From: Diphasiastrum complanatum
Lineage: Eukaryota; Streptophyta; Lycopodiopsida; Lycopodiales; Lycopodiaceae
NCBI GenBank assembly: GCA_029204225.1
Contig: CM055094.1
Location: 22,442,657-22,506,656 of the forward strand
Direction: 5' to 3'
Length of the DNA: 64,000 nt
Shown here: positions 10,376 to 20,946 of the stretch, piece by piece
Layout: each line of letters starts with the position of its first letter
Position numbering within the stretch: position 1 is the first letter of the stretch
The notes under the pieces: model-generated
Seen by the model: the letters and a program-made list of their open reading frames with translations, nothing else
Told to the model about the DNA's origin: nothing
Databases searched by the model: none
Program-made: the position numbers and the translations under genes

Positions 10376-11533
10376 GATTTTTTGTTAACTTAGGAACAAA
10401 AAGTACTTTAGACAGAGAAAGAACTTTTGATGAAGAAAGCTTTAAGGGAATGGTCCCTATGCCTTCAATAGCACACTCATGATCATTTGCTGTGTAGATG
10501 GACTTCTTGGCTCCTTCATAAGGTGACATGGATGAAAAAGAATGCTTGGAGCTATACATATGTGAGAAAGCTCCATTGTCGATATACCACGAACCATCCT
10601 TCTTGAAAGGTGATGAAGAAAAACTCAAGACCATAAGAGATCCCTCTCCATCACTTGCAAGAGCATCTTCCTTCTCTTCATTGTAAATGTTGGCTTGCTT
10701 GAATTGACTCTTTTTCTTGAAGCAATTGGTGGCATAATGCCCCTTCTTGCCACAAAAGAAATACTCGATGTTTTTTTTCTTCTTCTTGGATGTGAAAGCT
10801 TGAGAGGACTCATCCTCTTCTCCTTTCTCCTTGGAAATAAGATTGTTCTTGCTTGAAGAGAGTTGGTGTTGATTCTTACTTCTTGTCTTGTGCTTGTCTT
10901 TGGTAAAGAGAGTTTTACCATCAATGTTGAGAGATAGTCTCTCCATTTTCAAGAGTTTATACTCTTGTCTTGATTCTTCATAAATGAGCACCCTTTGGAG
11001 TTCTACCAAACTTGGTAGCTCCTCCTTAATGGCATAATTCTGAACAAGGTTGTCATATTCCTCCTTTAACCCATTAAGTATGACTTGAACAAGTTCATTT
11101 TGGTTGATGGAGTCTCCTATGCATGACAATTCTCTATGGAGGTCTTTAACTCTCATTACATAAGCTGAAGCACATTCATCAGTTCTCTGTACACTTTGAA
11201 ATTTTGGTTTCTTAGTGTTAGAAGTCTAGAAGTATTCTTTGCCTCATAGATGGACTTGAGAGTATCCCAAGCATCTTTGGCATTAGTACAAGCACCAATT
11301 TCTCTTAAGATGTCATTTGAGACATTCATTTTAATATAATGCAGAGCCATCCTAGCTCTCTTTTTGTACTTTGGAATTTCTTGAGGAATTTGTGGTTCTT
11401 CTTCAATTCCAAGTACAATATCTATCACATCTTGTAGAATTAAGATAGATTCCATCCTAACCTTCCAAATTGAGTAATTGGAGGTTGACAATCTTTCACT
11501 TGCTTCTAATAGAAAGACACCCATTGAAGTCAT
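10356..11533 (-). pseudogene. gag: gag-protease of element A copy 1 (frameshifted)
   Basis: This is the same gene as copy 2 at 14710-15888, but one A is missing near 11200 (run GAAATTTT instead of GAAAATTTT). The Gag frame therefore breaks after about 120 codons and resumes in another frame at 11156. The N-terminus reads MTSMGVFLLEASERL, a DUF4219/UBN2 copia Gag. The zinc knuckle reads YFFCGKKGHYATNC: the first Cys is replaced by Tyr. The protease box reads WYIDNGAFSHM where copia normally has DSGASSHM, so the residue after the catalytic Asp is Asn instead of Ser or Thr. Confidence 0.9.
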
Positions 11534-12268
11534 AAAGAATGACGGGAATAAAAAAAAAATGGATGAAAAAATTGCTTATCTTTTCACTATAGGAACCAAT
11601 CAAGGGTAAAAAACCAAATCCTATATAAGACTAAGCAAAAAACTGTGAAATAGATCTCACTAGTTTGACAATCTCTCTAAAACAAGATTTGAATCATCAA
11701 AAAAGATGAAGTATGACAAAAGTTATGATTCTCTGAATTTCACACGTGTGAAATACTCCAAAAATGTCAAATTGACTCAAATACAATCTATTTGTATGAA
11801 ACAATTTGCCTAGAACCTATAAATTTTGTCTAAATCACATATAGATGAGATTGGTCAGCTTCTGGATGATTTTTCTGATCATTCAAGCAATAAATGACAT
11901 GTACTCACAATTTGCCACAGGTCTAAGCGCCGTACCTACGACTCTTCAAAAGCTTATAACTTTTGATTGGCTTATCCAACTGTATGATTCAAATTGCATT
12001 AGATTCTACACATTTCTAACTTTCTAGTGGGCCAATTTGCATGAAATTTGGATCTAAGGTGAGAGAGAACCACCAAACTAAAAATGGGCGGATTTCACAC
12101 GTGCTAGCACCTGAAATTCCGTACAGTAACTGATCCTGATCTGTTTGAAGCTCTAAATCACCAGAAAACTGCAAACTAGCTAGAAAGTAGAATCTAGACA
12201 ATTCCTAGCTTGAAATCTGATCAAATTTGCAAACTTTTTGATTAGATTTGCTTGTAAATCTTAGGTAG

Positions 12269-12280
12269 GCTCTGATACCA
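12269..12280 (-). promoter_or_regulatory. Primer-binding site of element A copy 1
   Basis: The plus strand reads GCTCTGATACCA and directly touches the LTR2 end TGTTGAATTC. It is a tRNA-iMet site. Confidence 0.9.
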
Positions 12281-12892
12281 TGTTGAATTCACATGTGTGG
12301 GACGTCCTACACATGTACTTTTGATCTCCTAAGCCCAATAATATCATAAAGATCAGACTAGCATTGATTGACAATAGGAAAGCTGATCATACAAGAAATA
12401 TTATTGTGTTACAAGCAAGATCTGTCAACAAAACATTAAACTAAGTGCAATAAATGTCTCAACTCGGCTAGAGAGAGAAAATGAAAGTACAAACTCGAGT
12501 AGAGAGAGAGGGCACAAAGAGCTTAGTCTCCAAATTTGCATTACACACAAATTTCATCATCTTCTCAATGATAGTACATCACATATATATAGATCCATGG
12601 ACTCTCCTCCTACTTTGAGTTGAATTGGAGTTATGAATCCACCTCTCAAGCTATCTAGACTTATTCAAGCCACCTCAAGACGTCTAATTGTGCCACCTAG
12701 TCTTTTCATGCATTAAATGTGGCATGCAAAGTACAAATGGCAATTCCTATGGTAGCTCGAGTTTCTACTTCTACCTACCTTGAATATTTTATTCTAAGAT
12801 GGGTCTTTACGAAGCCAAAAGAGCTCAATTCATCTTTGGCATTTTTCAAACCCCTACTTACAACATTAGATAGATTTTTCCAATATTTGACA
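12281..12892 (-). repeat. LTR2, shared middle LTR of array A
   Basis: 612 bp with TG/CA ends. It is bordered by a primer site on the left (12269-12280) and a polypurine tract on the right, so it serves as the 5' LTR of copy 1 and the 3' LTR of copy 2. Confidence 0.92.
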
Positions 12893-12910
12893 CTCCTCCT
12901 AAAAATGTAT

Positions 12911-13452
12911 CTAATGTGGATCAAGCATCGATCTTGAGATAAGACCAAGATTAGATCTATGCTTTGAGAAGGCACTTTTGCAAAGTGAATTTGTGAGAAG
13001 ATCAGCAATACATGAATATGTGTCGACGTGTTCCAAGTTGATTTCACCTCCAATGAGCTCTACCCTTACAAAATGGTGTGCCACTTCTATATGCTTGCTT
13101 CTTGCATGAAAAATAGGATTGTTTGCAAGAGCTTGTGCTGATATGTTGTCACATTTTATCAAGGGAAGATCATCCTCTTTGATGCACTTTAGCTCCATGA
13201 TTAACCTCTTGATCGAAAGCACTTATTTAGTTGTTGTAGTGAGTGCTTTGTACTCGGCCTCACAAGAGGATAGAGATATGGTATCTTTTTGTGCACACAA
13301 TAGCTCAAATCGGGTCTAGTGATAGTAACCCAAATTAGAGAGCCTATAAGACTCCTATAAAGTGTGATGTCCTCGAAGGATCTTTCATCACCTTTAATAG
13401 GATCTTTTACATGTTGCTCCATGGGAGTATCTATGCGTTTACAATTTTGCAT
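12911..13452 (-). pseudogene. RNase H remnant of element A copy 2 (same internal deletion)
   Basis: Same joint between SLIWVTITRPDLSYCV and the ISLSSCEAEYKAL motif as in copy 1. Only point differences are seen (for example LIGGEIN preceded by FVRVE instead of FVREE). Ends LISRSMLDPH, then the polypurine tract and LTR2. Confidence 0.88.
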
Positions 13453-14125
13453 ATTGAATTTTTCTCAACATAGAAAAGAGATATCTAGATTGACAAATAA
13501 AAGCATACTCTTCATGAAAATCAATCTCAAGGCCTAAAATGTAATGGATCTCTCCTAGATCTTGCATTTTAAATTCTCTTCCTAATTCATCCTTAGTTTC
13601 TTGAACTAGCATCAAACAATTTCCACTAAGAATAATGTCATCTACATAGATTAGAAGAATGACAATATTACTACCATCAAACTTTAAGTACATAGAAGGA
13701 TTATAGTCACTAAGCACAAATCCTAATGAAAGTAGAAAGTTGTTGAGTCTTGAATACCATGATCTAGGTGCTTGCTTCAAGCCATAAAGACTTCTAAATA
13801 GCAAACACACCTTAGATTTATCCTTGATAAATCCTTGAGGTTGTTCCACATATATCTCCTCCTCAAGATATCCATTCAAAAAAGCGTTGGAGACATCAAG
13901 TTGATACAATTTTCACTTGAAAAATAAGGCAAGAGAGATTATGATTCTTATTGTCACCATCTTTGCTACAGGAGCAAAGGTTTCTTCATAGTCAAGGCCA
14001 TATATTTGTGCAAAGCCTGTAGCACATAATCTTTCCTTGTACTTGTTGATGGAGCCATCATGATTGTACTTGATCTTGAACACCCACTTGCATCCAATGA
14101 TATGCATGTTAGGTGGTGGATCCAC
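13439..14125 (-). pseudogene. Reverse transcriptase of element A copy 2
   Basis: Same as copy 1: an N-terminally truncated RT with an in-frame stop near 13911, followed by YQLDVSNAFLNG, YGLKQAPRSWY and an intact YVDDIILSG. Both copies carry the same stop, so it predates the duplication. Confidence 0.88.
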
Positions 14126-14729
14126 TAGCTAATTTATTGGAAGTGTACTCACCACCTCCATCACTTCTAAGAATCTTGATTTTGTATGAAAATTGCTTTT
14201 CAACTAGAGCTTTGAACTTTAGGAAATAGTCAAACACCATAGACTTTGAAGCTAGAAGATATAACCAAGTAAATCTTGTGAAATCATCAATGAAAGTTAC
14301 AAAGCAAGTAGCACCACCCTTGTTCTTTGAAGATGAGAAGTGCACATCCGAGTGTATGAGCTCCAATGGATGTGTAGTCTTGATAGATGACTTTGAAAAA
14401 GGCTTCTTATGAGACTTAGATATGACAGAAGCCTCACATGGCTTGAAATTCTTGGAGATAAGATTAGGCAAGCCAATAGCTTTGGCTTTCTTGACCATGG
14501 ACACCATAGAACTATAGCTAGGATGTCCCAACCTTCTATGCCATAGTTCCTCCAAAGACATATGAGAAGCAAAAGCACCATCACAAGAGTTAGCATACTC
14601 TTTGGGATCAAGCTTGTAGATTCCACCATATCTAGACCCAAATGCAAGGATCTCATCATGCTTCTTGATTGTACATGTATCAACATTGAAATTCACATCT
14701 AGTCCACTATCAAACATTTGCACTAACAA
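14109..14729 (-). pseudogene. Truncated integrase of element A copy 2
   Basis: Indistinguishable by eye from copy 1. LWHRRLGHPSYSS, CEASVISKSHKKPF, LIHSDVH and SDGGGEYTSN are present. The third catalytic Glu and the C-terminus are removed by the same deletion joint. It overlaps the gag-pro frame by 20 bp and the RT frame by 17 bp. Confidence 0.88.
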
Positions 14730-15888
14730 GATTTTTTGTTAACTTAGGAACAAAAAGTACTTTAGACAGAGAAAGAACTTTTGATGAAGAAAGCTTTAAG
14801 GGAATGGTCCCTATGCCTTCAATAGCACACTCATGATCATTTGTTGTGTAGATGGACTTCTTGGCTCCTTCATAAGGTGACATGGATGAAAAAGAATGCT
14901 TGGAGCTATACATATGTGAGAAAGCTCCATTGTCGATATACCACGAACCATCCTTCTTGAAAGGTGATGAAGAAAAACTCAAGACCATAAGAGATCCCTC
15001 TCCATCACTTGCAAGAGCATCTTCCTTCTCTTCATTGTAAATGTTGGCTTGCTTGAATTGACTCTTTTTCTTGAAGCAATTGGTGGCATAATGACCCTTC
15101 TTGCCACAAAAGAAATACTCGATGTTTTTTTTCTTCTTCTTGGATGTGAAAGCTTGAGAGGACTCATCCTCTTCTCCTTTCTCCTTGGAAATAAGATTGT
15201 TCTTGCTTGAAGAGAGTTGGTGTTGATGCTTACTTCTTGTCTTGTGCTTGTCTTTGGTAAAGAGAGTTTTACCATCAATGTTGAGAGATAGTCTCTCCAT
15301 TTTCAAGAGTTTATACTCTTGTCTTGATTCTTCATAAATGAGCACACTTTGGAGTTCTACCAAACTTGGTAGCTCCTCCTTAATGGCATAATTCTGAACA
15401 AGGTTGTCATATTCCTCCTTTAACCCATTAAGTATGACTTGAACAAGTTCATTTTGGTTGATGGAGTCTCCTATGCATGACAATTCTCTATGGAGGTCTT
15501 TAACTCTCATTACATAAGCTGAAGCACATTCATCAGTTCTCTGTACACTTTGAAAATTTTGGTTTCTTAGTGTTAGAAGTCTAGAAGTATTCTTTGCCTC
15601 ATAGATGGACTTGAGAGTATCCCAAGCATCTTTGGCATTAGTACAAGCACCAATTTCTCTTAAGATGTCATTTGAGACATTCATTTTAATATAATGCAGA
15701 GCCATCCTAGCTCTCTTTTTGTACTTTGGAATTTCTTGAGGAATTTGTGGTTCTTCTTCAATTCCAAGTACAATATCTATCACATCTTGTAGAATTAAGA
15801 TAGATTCCATCCTAACCTTCCAAATTGAGTAATTGGAGGTTGACAATCTTTCACTTGCTTCTAATAGAAAGACACCCATTGAAGTCAT
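14710..15888 (-). CDS. gag: Gag-protease polyprotein of element A copy 2
   Basis: This is an intact 392-residue frame. Order: DUF4219-type start (EASERLSTSNYSIWKVRM, residues about 10-27), UBN2 Gag to about residue 210, a Lys-rich linker, a zinc knuckle near 270 and a protease-like part near 330-390. Two key features are lost in both array copies: the first knuckle Cys is Tyr (YFFCGKKGH), and the protease box is IDNGAFSHM rather than IDSGASSHM. Gag would form the virus-like particle in the cytoplasm. The frame ends at NLVSANV, just before the integrase frame. An open frame with damaged motifs suggests a non-autonomous element that used a helper. Confidence 0.85.
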   Translation of the reverse strand: MTSMGVFLLEASERLSTSNYSIWKVRMESILILQDVIDIVLGIEEEPQIPQEIPKYKKRARMALHYIKMNVSNDILREIGACTNAKDAWDTLKSIYEAKNTSRLLTLRNQNFQSVQRTDECASAYVMRVKDLHRELSCIGDSINQNELVQVILNGLKEEYDNLVQNYAIKEELPSLVELQSVLIYEESRQEYKLLKMERLSLNIDGKTLFTKDKHKTRSKHQHQLSSSKNNLISKEKGEEDESSQAFTSKKKKKNIEYFFCGKKGHYATNCFKKKSQFKQANIYNEEKEDALASDGEGSLMVLSFSSSPFKKDGSWYIDNGAFSHMYSSKHSFSSMSPYEGAKKSIYTTNDHECAIEGIGTIPLKLSSSKVLSLSKVLFVPKLTKNLVSANV

Positions 15889-16623
15889 AAAGAATGACGG
15901 GAATAAAAAAAAAATGGATGAAAAAATTGCTTATCTTTTCACTATAGGAACCAATCAAGGGTAAAAAACCAAATCCTATATAAGACTAAGCAAAAAACTG
16001 TGAAATAGATCTCACTAGTTTGACAATCTCTCTAAAACAAGATTTGAATCATCAAAAAAGATGAAGTATGACAAAAGTTATGATTCTCTGAATTTCACAC
16101 GTGTGAAATACTCCAAAAATGTCAAATTGACTCAAATACAATCTATTTGTATGAAACAATTTGCCTAGAACCTATAAATTTTGTCTAAATCACATATAGA
16201 TGAGATTGGTCAGCTTCTGGATGATTTTTCTGATCATTCAAGCAATAAATGACATGTACTCACAATTTGCCACAGGTCTAAGCGCCGTACCTACGACTCT
16301 TCAAAAGCTTATAACTTTTGATTGGCTTATCCAACTGTATGATTCAAATTGCATTAGATTCTACACATTTCTAACTTTCTAGTGGGCCAATTTGCATGAA
16401 ATTTGGATCTAAGGTGAGAGAGAACCACCAAACTAAAAATGGGCGGATTTCACACGTGCTAGCACCTGAAATTCCGTACAGTAACTGATCCTGATCTGTT
16501 TGAAGCTCTAAATCACCAGAAAACTGCAAACTAGCTAGAAAGTAGAATCTAGACAATTCCTAGCTTGAAATCTGATCAAATTTGCAAACTTTTTGATTAG
16601 ATTTGCTTGTAAATCTTAGGTAG

Positions 16624-16635
16624 GCTCTGATACCA
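16624..16635 (-). promoter_or_regulatory. Primer-binding site of element A copy 2
   Basis: Identical to the copy 1 site and directly touching LTR3. Confidence 0.9.
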
Positions 16636-17245
16636 TGTTGAATTCACATGTGTGGGACGTCCTACACATGTACTTTTGATCTCCTAAGCCCAATAATATC
16701 ATAAAGATCAGACTAGCATTGATTGACAATAGGAAAGCTGATCATACAAGAAATATTATTGTGTTACAAGCAAGATCTGTCAACAAAACATTAAACTAAG
16801 TGCAATAAATGCCTCAACTAGCTAGAGAGAGAAAATGAAAGTAAAAACTCGAGTAGAGAGAGAGGGCACAAAGAGCTTAGTCTCCAAATTTGCATTACAC
16901 ACAAATTTCATCATCTTCTCAATGAGAGTACATCACATATATATAGATCCATGGACTCTCCTCCTACTTTGAGTTGATTGAGTTATGAATCCACCTCTCA
17001 AGCTATCTAGACTTATTCAAGCCACCTCAATATGTCGAATTGTGCCACCTACTCTTTTCATGCATTAAATGTGGCATGCAAAGTACAAATGGCAATTCCT
17101 ATGGTAGCTCGAGTTTCTACTTCCACCTACCTTGAATATTTTATTCTAAGATGGGTCTTTACGAAGCCAAAAGAGCTCAATTCATCTTTGGCATTTTTAG
17201 GAGCCCTACTTACAACATTAGATAGATTCTTCCAATATTTTGACA
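16636..17245 (-). repeat. LTR3 of array A (mosaic)
   Basis: 610 bp. Its left 180 bp match LTR2 almost exactly, while the right 430 bp differ at about fifteen positions and small indels. It serves as the 5' LTR of copy 2 and the 3' LTR of the truncated third element. Confidence 0.9.
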
Positions 17246-17690
17246 CTCCTCCTAAAAATATATCTAATGTGGATCAAGCATCGATCTTGAGATAAGACCA
17301 AGATTAGATCTATGCTTTGAGAAGGCACTTTTGCAAAGTGGCTTTGTGAGAAGATCAACAATACATGAAGATGTGTCGATGTGTTCCAAGTTGATTTCAC
17401 CTCCAATGAGCTTTTCCCTTACAAAATGGTGTGCCACTTCTATATGCTTGCTTCTTGCATGAAAAATAGGATTGTTTGCAAGAGCTTGTGCCGATATGTT
17501 GTCACATTTGATCAAGGGAAGATCATCCTCTTTGATGCACTTTAGCTCCATGATTAACCTCTTGATCCAAAGCACATCTTTAGTTGTTGTAGTGAGTGCT
17601 TTGTACTCGGCCTCACAAGAAGATAGAGATATGGTATCTTGCTTCTTTGAAAGCCAAGACACAAGATTGCCTCCAAAAAAGATAGTATAT
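17246..17690 (-). pseudogene. RNase H end of a third, truncated element A
   Basis: The frame at 17662-17264 reads SWLSKKQDTISLSSCEAEYKAL, then KDVLWIKRLIMELKC, HARSKHIEVAHHF and VDLLTKPLCKSAF. Unlike copies 1 and 2 it keeps the normal SKKQ-to-EAEYKAL sequence, so it lacks their second deletion. Similarity continues to about 17690 and then stops. It sits directly upstream (minus strand) of LTR3, whose U3 half probably belonged to it. Confidence 0.88.
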
Positions 17691-18588
17691 GCATATTAGA
17701 ATGATCATTAGCTCATGCTTTCATCCATCAATCCACAAAATCACACATTTGCAAAATAGGTGTTAGAAATCTATTTGGAGTGATCATTAAGATCCATTAG
17801 GTAGGATTTCCTTACATCGCACCCCTCCCTTGAGAAGATAAGCCTCAAGAGGAGAAGATATAGAGCTCAAGAAACCTAGATATACCAAAAAGCCAAGATC
17901 CAAGAAGAGGATCCAAGCAAAACCAAAAACCCAAAAAGAGCCAAGAAGATAGTCAAGAACTTCACCCCTCATCTAAGCCGTTCCACTTCTAGATCCATCA
18001 CCAAGCTTGACAACCTTGGAAGACTTAGATCCCATTTAGATCCATAACTTAGCCCCCTCTCCATTGGATTGAATCCCGCTACTACATCGATACTCACCCG
18101 GTTGGAGATCCCCCAACTTTGCCCAAAATTTGAAATTCATAGGTGAAAGACCATACAGAGGCAAAAAAATTCTATCTTATGGAGGAGTGGTGTTGGAAAA
18201 CCTTGATGGCCAAAGATTTGATACTTCAATGAATGGCAGCCAATTACGCAAGTTTTAATAGTCTGATTCTCCTACCTGATTGTTAATTTGTACTTTTTAT
18301 TTTTATTTAATTTTGCAAATTTATTCTTTTAGATTACTTTTTTTTTTTTTGAAAAAAGACAATAAAAATACAAAAAAATTGAAAAAATTGAAAAATAGAA
18401 AAGATGAGCGAAGGTCAGAAAAGTCATCAGATCACAAAAAGATGAAGGAAAATATTTTCATGAATGATTTTTTTGAGAAAAAATGACTCAAAAGTCACTA
18501 TCATGGCTAGATTTTGATTCAAACAATCATATTAACTCTTTTCAAGCTCTCAGATAATAAATCATGTTCAAGTCTCGAGATCAAAAAA
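17691..18588. other. No gene recognised
   Basis: AT-rich with purine-rich runs. TGTTAGAAATC near 17760 looks like an LTR start, but no partner or primer site is visible. The ORFs at 17787-17972 and 18280-18486 are low-complexity. Confidence 0.4.
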
Positions 18589-19036
18589 GGGCGACTCGAT
18601 TCGGGATCGAAAAATTCGATTCGAGTCAATTCAACTTGACTCTGGAGTTTGATCTTTTGACTATATGTTTTTTGTAGTAAAGTATATACAGATTTCAGGA
18701 TGCTCATTATTGAATGGATTTGGACCTAAGCATTAAAATCATATTGCAATTGATTTCCAAAGAGCATTACAGGCGTACGCGCAAGAGTACCAATCCTTGT
18801 CAGATCGGAAAAGGGCGACTCGATTCAGGATCGAGAAATTCGATTCGAGTCAATTCGACTTGACTCTGGAGTTCGATCTTTTGACTATATATTTTTTGTA
18901 GTAAAGTATATATAGATTTCAGGATGCTCATTATTGGATGGATTTGGACCTAAGCATTAAAATCATATTGCAATTGATTTCCAAAGAGCATTACAGGCGT
19001 ACGCGCAAGATTACCAATCCTTGCCAGATCCAACGG
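18589..19036 (+). repeat. Tandem duplication, 224-bp unit, two copies
   Basis: Copy 1 runs 18589-18812 and copy 2 starts at 18813 and stays alignable to about 19030. Both contain GGGCGACTCGATTC, a paired ATTCGATTCGAGTCAATTC block and CAGGCGTACGCGCAAGA. About ten substitutions separate them. No gene is recognised within. Confidence 0.9.
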
Positions 19037-19409
19037 TTAGGCAGTCAGCTTTATTTGCAAAAGACCTGGCTTGTCTTGCATCTATATCATGCAAATGAGA
19101 TGATTGTTTGTTGGCATTAACTTTTGATCCTAATAACCCAATGGCATTCGAGCATGTTCAAGATCAACTTCCATTGGCTAGATTGTACTATCGTGCGACA
19201 ATGTTCGAAGGCTCTTGGAAAACGTTACCTGGATGGCATCTAAATGGTTATCAGGTGCACAAATGTTTCTTTCCACATGACATAAATTTTAATGAGCCAC
19301 ACCTGGAATTCATGGAAAAGGCTCAACACCATTTGATCAAGGTCCAAAGTTCGAAGTGAATAAATCTCGCGAGGTGTATTGGACCGCCACCAATTTTGGT
19401 GGGGGATAC
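19037..19409 (+). other. 3' end of an unidentified plus-strand element with polypurine tract
   Basis: An 83-codon frame at 19108-19359 (MLALTFDPNNPMAFEHVQ) is followed by GGTGGGGGATAC at 19398-19409, a polypurine tract touching an LTR start. The frame has no domain I recognise. Its place just before the tract suggests it is the last coding part of an LTR element. Confidence 0.35.
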
Positions 19410-19878
19410 TGTTGGAGGGTTTGTGGATATCCAGACAACCCTAGTTAGATTATTCATTTATTAGCAATTAATAATTGAAAGGGATTTGGCACCCTACGTG
19501 TGTAAGTCCAACCTGATGATCACATAGTTATTGGATTAATTAGAAGTTATTAAAAGGACTTTAGACCAATTTGTTGGAATGAAATCTCATAGGGTCTAAT
19601 ACTCAAAGTAGTGAATGAAAGTGGGTTCCCCCTCTTATTCAAATTCAAATAAAAATAATGAGGGAGGTAGGAATTGGCCAATAGGCTTTGAGGCCAAGGG
19701 CCCTAGAATTTACTATAAATAGGGACGATGTGTATCTGATGCTCAATCAAGAAGGTCGAAACTCTACCAATTTGCAATTGGATGTCCTTGCTCTTCTTTC
19801 TTGCTCCATCTCTCACGTTTTATTATGATGTTTATGTTATTTGGATTTGCTAATTGTTGGGATTGAATCTTGTTTTTA

Positions 19879-19948
<70 letters not shown>

Positions 19949-20143
19949 AAGCTTGATCTTGTGGTTTAGGGTTAGATGGTCGTAGTGTTAGATGTTGAAT
20001 CACAAGCATGTGTATGAATCTGAATTATGCTATCGCTCTCATGGGAATGAATCTCCGCATGACATGTAAAGAATCCACTTCTTCGCTTGATGCTTTGCTT
20101 AGATCTAGGGTTGAAGGTGGATCTAATACCCGCTACACAAACA
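19410..20143 (+). repeat. LTR with TATA box and TG/AG microsatellite
   Basis: Starts TGTTGGAGGG after a polypurine tract and can end CACAAACA at 20143, before a weak primer-site-like TGGATGGGTATCAG. A strong TATA box, CTATAAATAG, is at 19713-19722, so the left 300 bp would be U3. The right edge is uncertain. No second copy is in the window, so it is either a solo LTR or a shared LTR. Confidence 0.5.
19880..19945 (+). repeat. Compound (TG)n(AG)n microsatellite
   Basis: About 30 bp of TG repeats followed directly by about 35 bp of AG repeats, downstream of the LTR TATA box. Confidence 0.97.
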
Positions 20144-20216
20144 TGGATGGGTATCAGTTCCAAACTTGACAATACAAGTATTACATTATTGCTTACAAAG
20201 ATAGTTTTCTTGTAAG

Positions 20217-20705
20217 CATACCACTTGATGCTAATGTAAGGTTGAGCAGGGACTTGTGTCCCACTGAGCAACATGAAATGGACAAAATGAGAGACGAACC
20301 ACTCAGGAATCTAATTGGCAACTTAATGTACGCCATGGTGTGTACCGGACCTCACTTGGGAGTTGCAGTTACCAAGCTTAGCCAGTTCCTCACCAACCCA
20401 AGATAGATCTTGGCCTCATGTATAAGGCCACCAAAGAAGGTCCAATGTTAGGATGTGCAAACTCAAAGTGGAGAGGGGATGTAACAGGGAGTGTACAAGT
20501 GGATACGTCTACATAATGGCAAGATCTGATGTAAGCTAGAGCTGCAAAAAACAACACTCCACAGCCTTGTCATCAAGAAAGTCTGAATATATGGGGAAAA
20601 GTCATGGTGCTAAAGAATTTATATGGAAGTAGACCATTATGGGAGAACTGGGAATTGACAACTCAAGAATGACACTCTACAACGACAATCAAGGGCGCTT
20701 TATGT
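20217..20705 (+). pseudogene. Decayed copia RT-RNase H segment
   Basis: Plus-strand translation gives IPLDANVRLSRDLCPT, then RNLIGNLMYAMVCTGPHL and TKLSQFLTNPR, the copia RT C-terminus (compare SLMYAMVCTRPDI). Further on, AKEFIWK, MGELGI and LYNDNQG match the RNase H EAIWL and YCDNQSA motifs. Stops and frame changes are frequent. It is short and truncated at both ends. Confidence 0.75.
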
Positions 20706-20946
20706 TACGAGTGATAAGATGATGTCTAGGAATTTACCTGTTATAGTTGAAGCCTGCAGGTTTTCTTTTGCACGATTATCATTAGCATATTTTACGAGCA
20801 TTGAAAGCCAGAAAATGAACAAATGATGGGGGAAAAGGTGGAGCACTAAAATACGGAAATTCAACAACAAAAAAGGATCACTTTATTTACAAAAAGAATC
20901 AATCAATCAAATCACACTACTGAATGAGTGAGTCTTGAGAGAGAAG
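20706..20946. other. No gene recognised
   Basis: AT-rich spacer between a plus-strand RNase H relic and a minus-strand integrase. Nothing is recognised. Confidence 0.4.

Larger units (their letters stand above)
7927..12892 (-). mobile_element. Copia element A, copy 1 (minus strand, 4966 bp)
   Basis: Two 612-bp LTRs (12281-12892 as 5' and 7927-8538 as 3') flank gag-pro, truncated integrase, RT and RNase H on the minus strand. The primer site is at 12269-12280 and the polypurine tract AGGAGGAG abuts the 3' LTR at 8539-8546. Two internal deletions remove the end of integrase with the start of RT, and the RT-RNase H connection. The element is therefore non-autonomous. It shares its 5' LTR with copy 2. 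No target-site duplication can be assigned because the outer flanks are not independent. Confidence 0.9.
12281..17245 (-). mobile_element. Copia element A, copy 2 (minus strand, 4965 bp)
   Basis: Same layout as copy 1, displaced by 4354-4355 bp. By eye I find only about eight base differences and one single-base indel in about 3.7 kb of internal sequence, including the same two pol deletions. That means a very recent common origin. Its 3' LTR is the same DNA as the 5' LTR of copy 1. Its gag-pro frame is intact where copy 1 is frameshifted. Confidence 0.9.
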
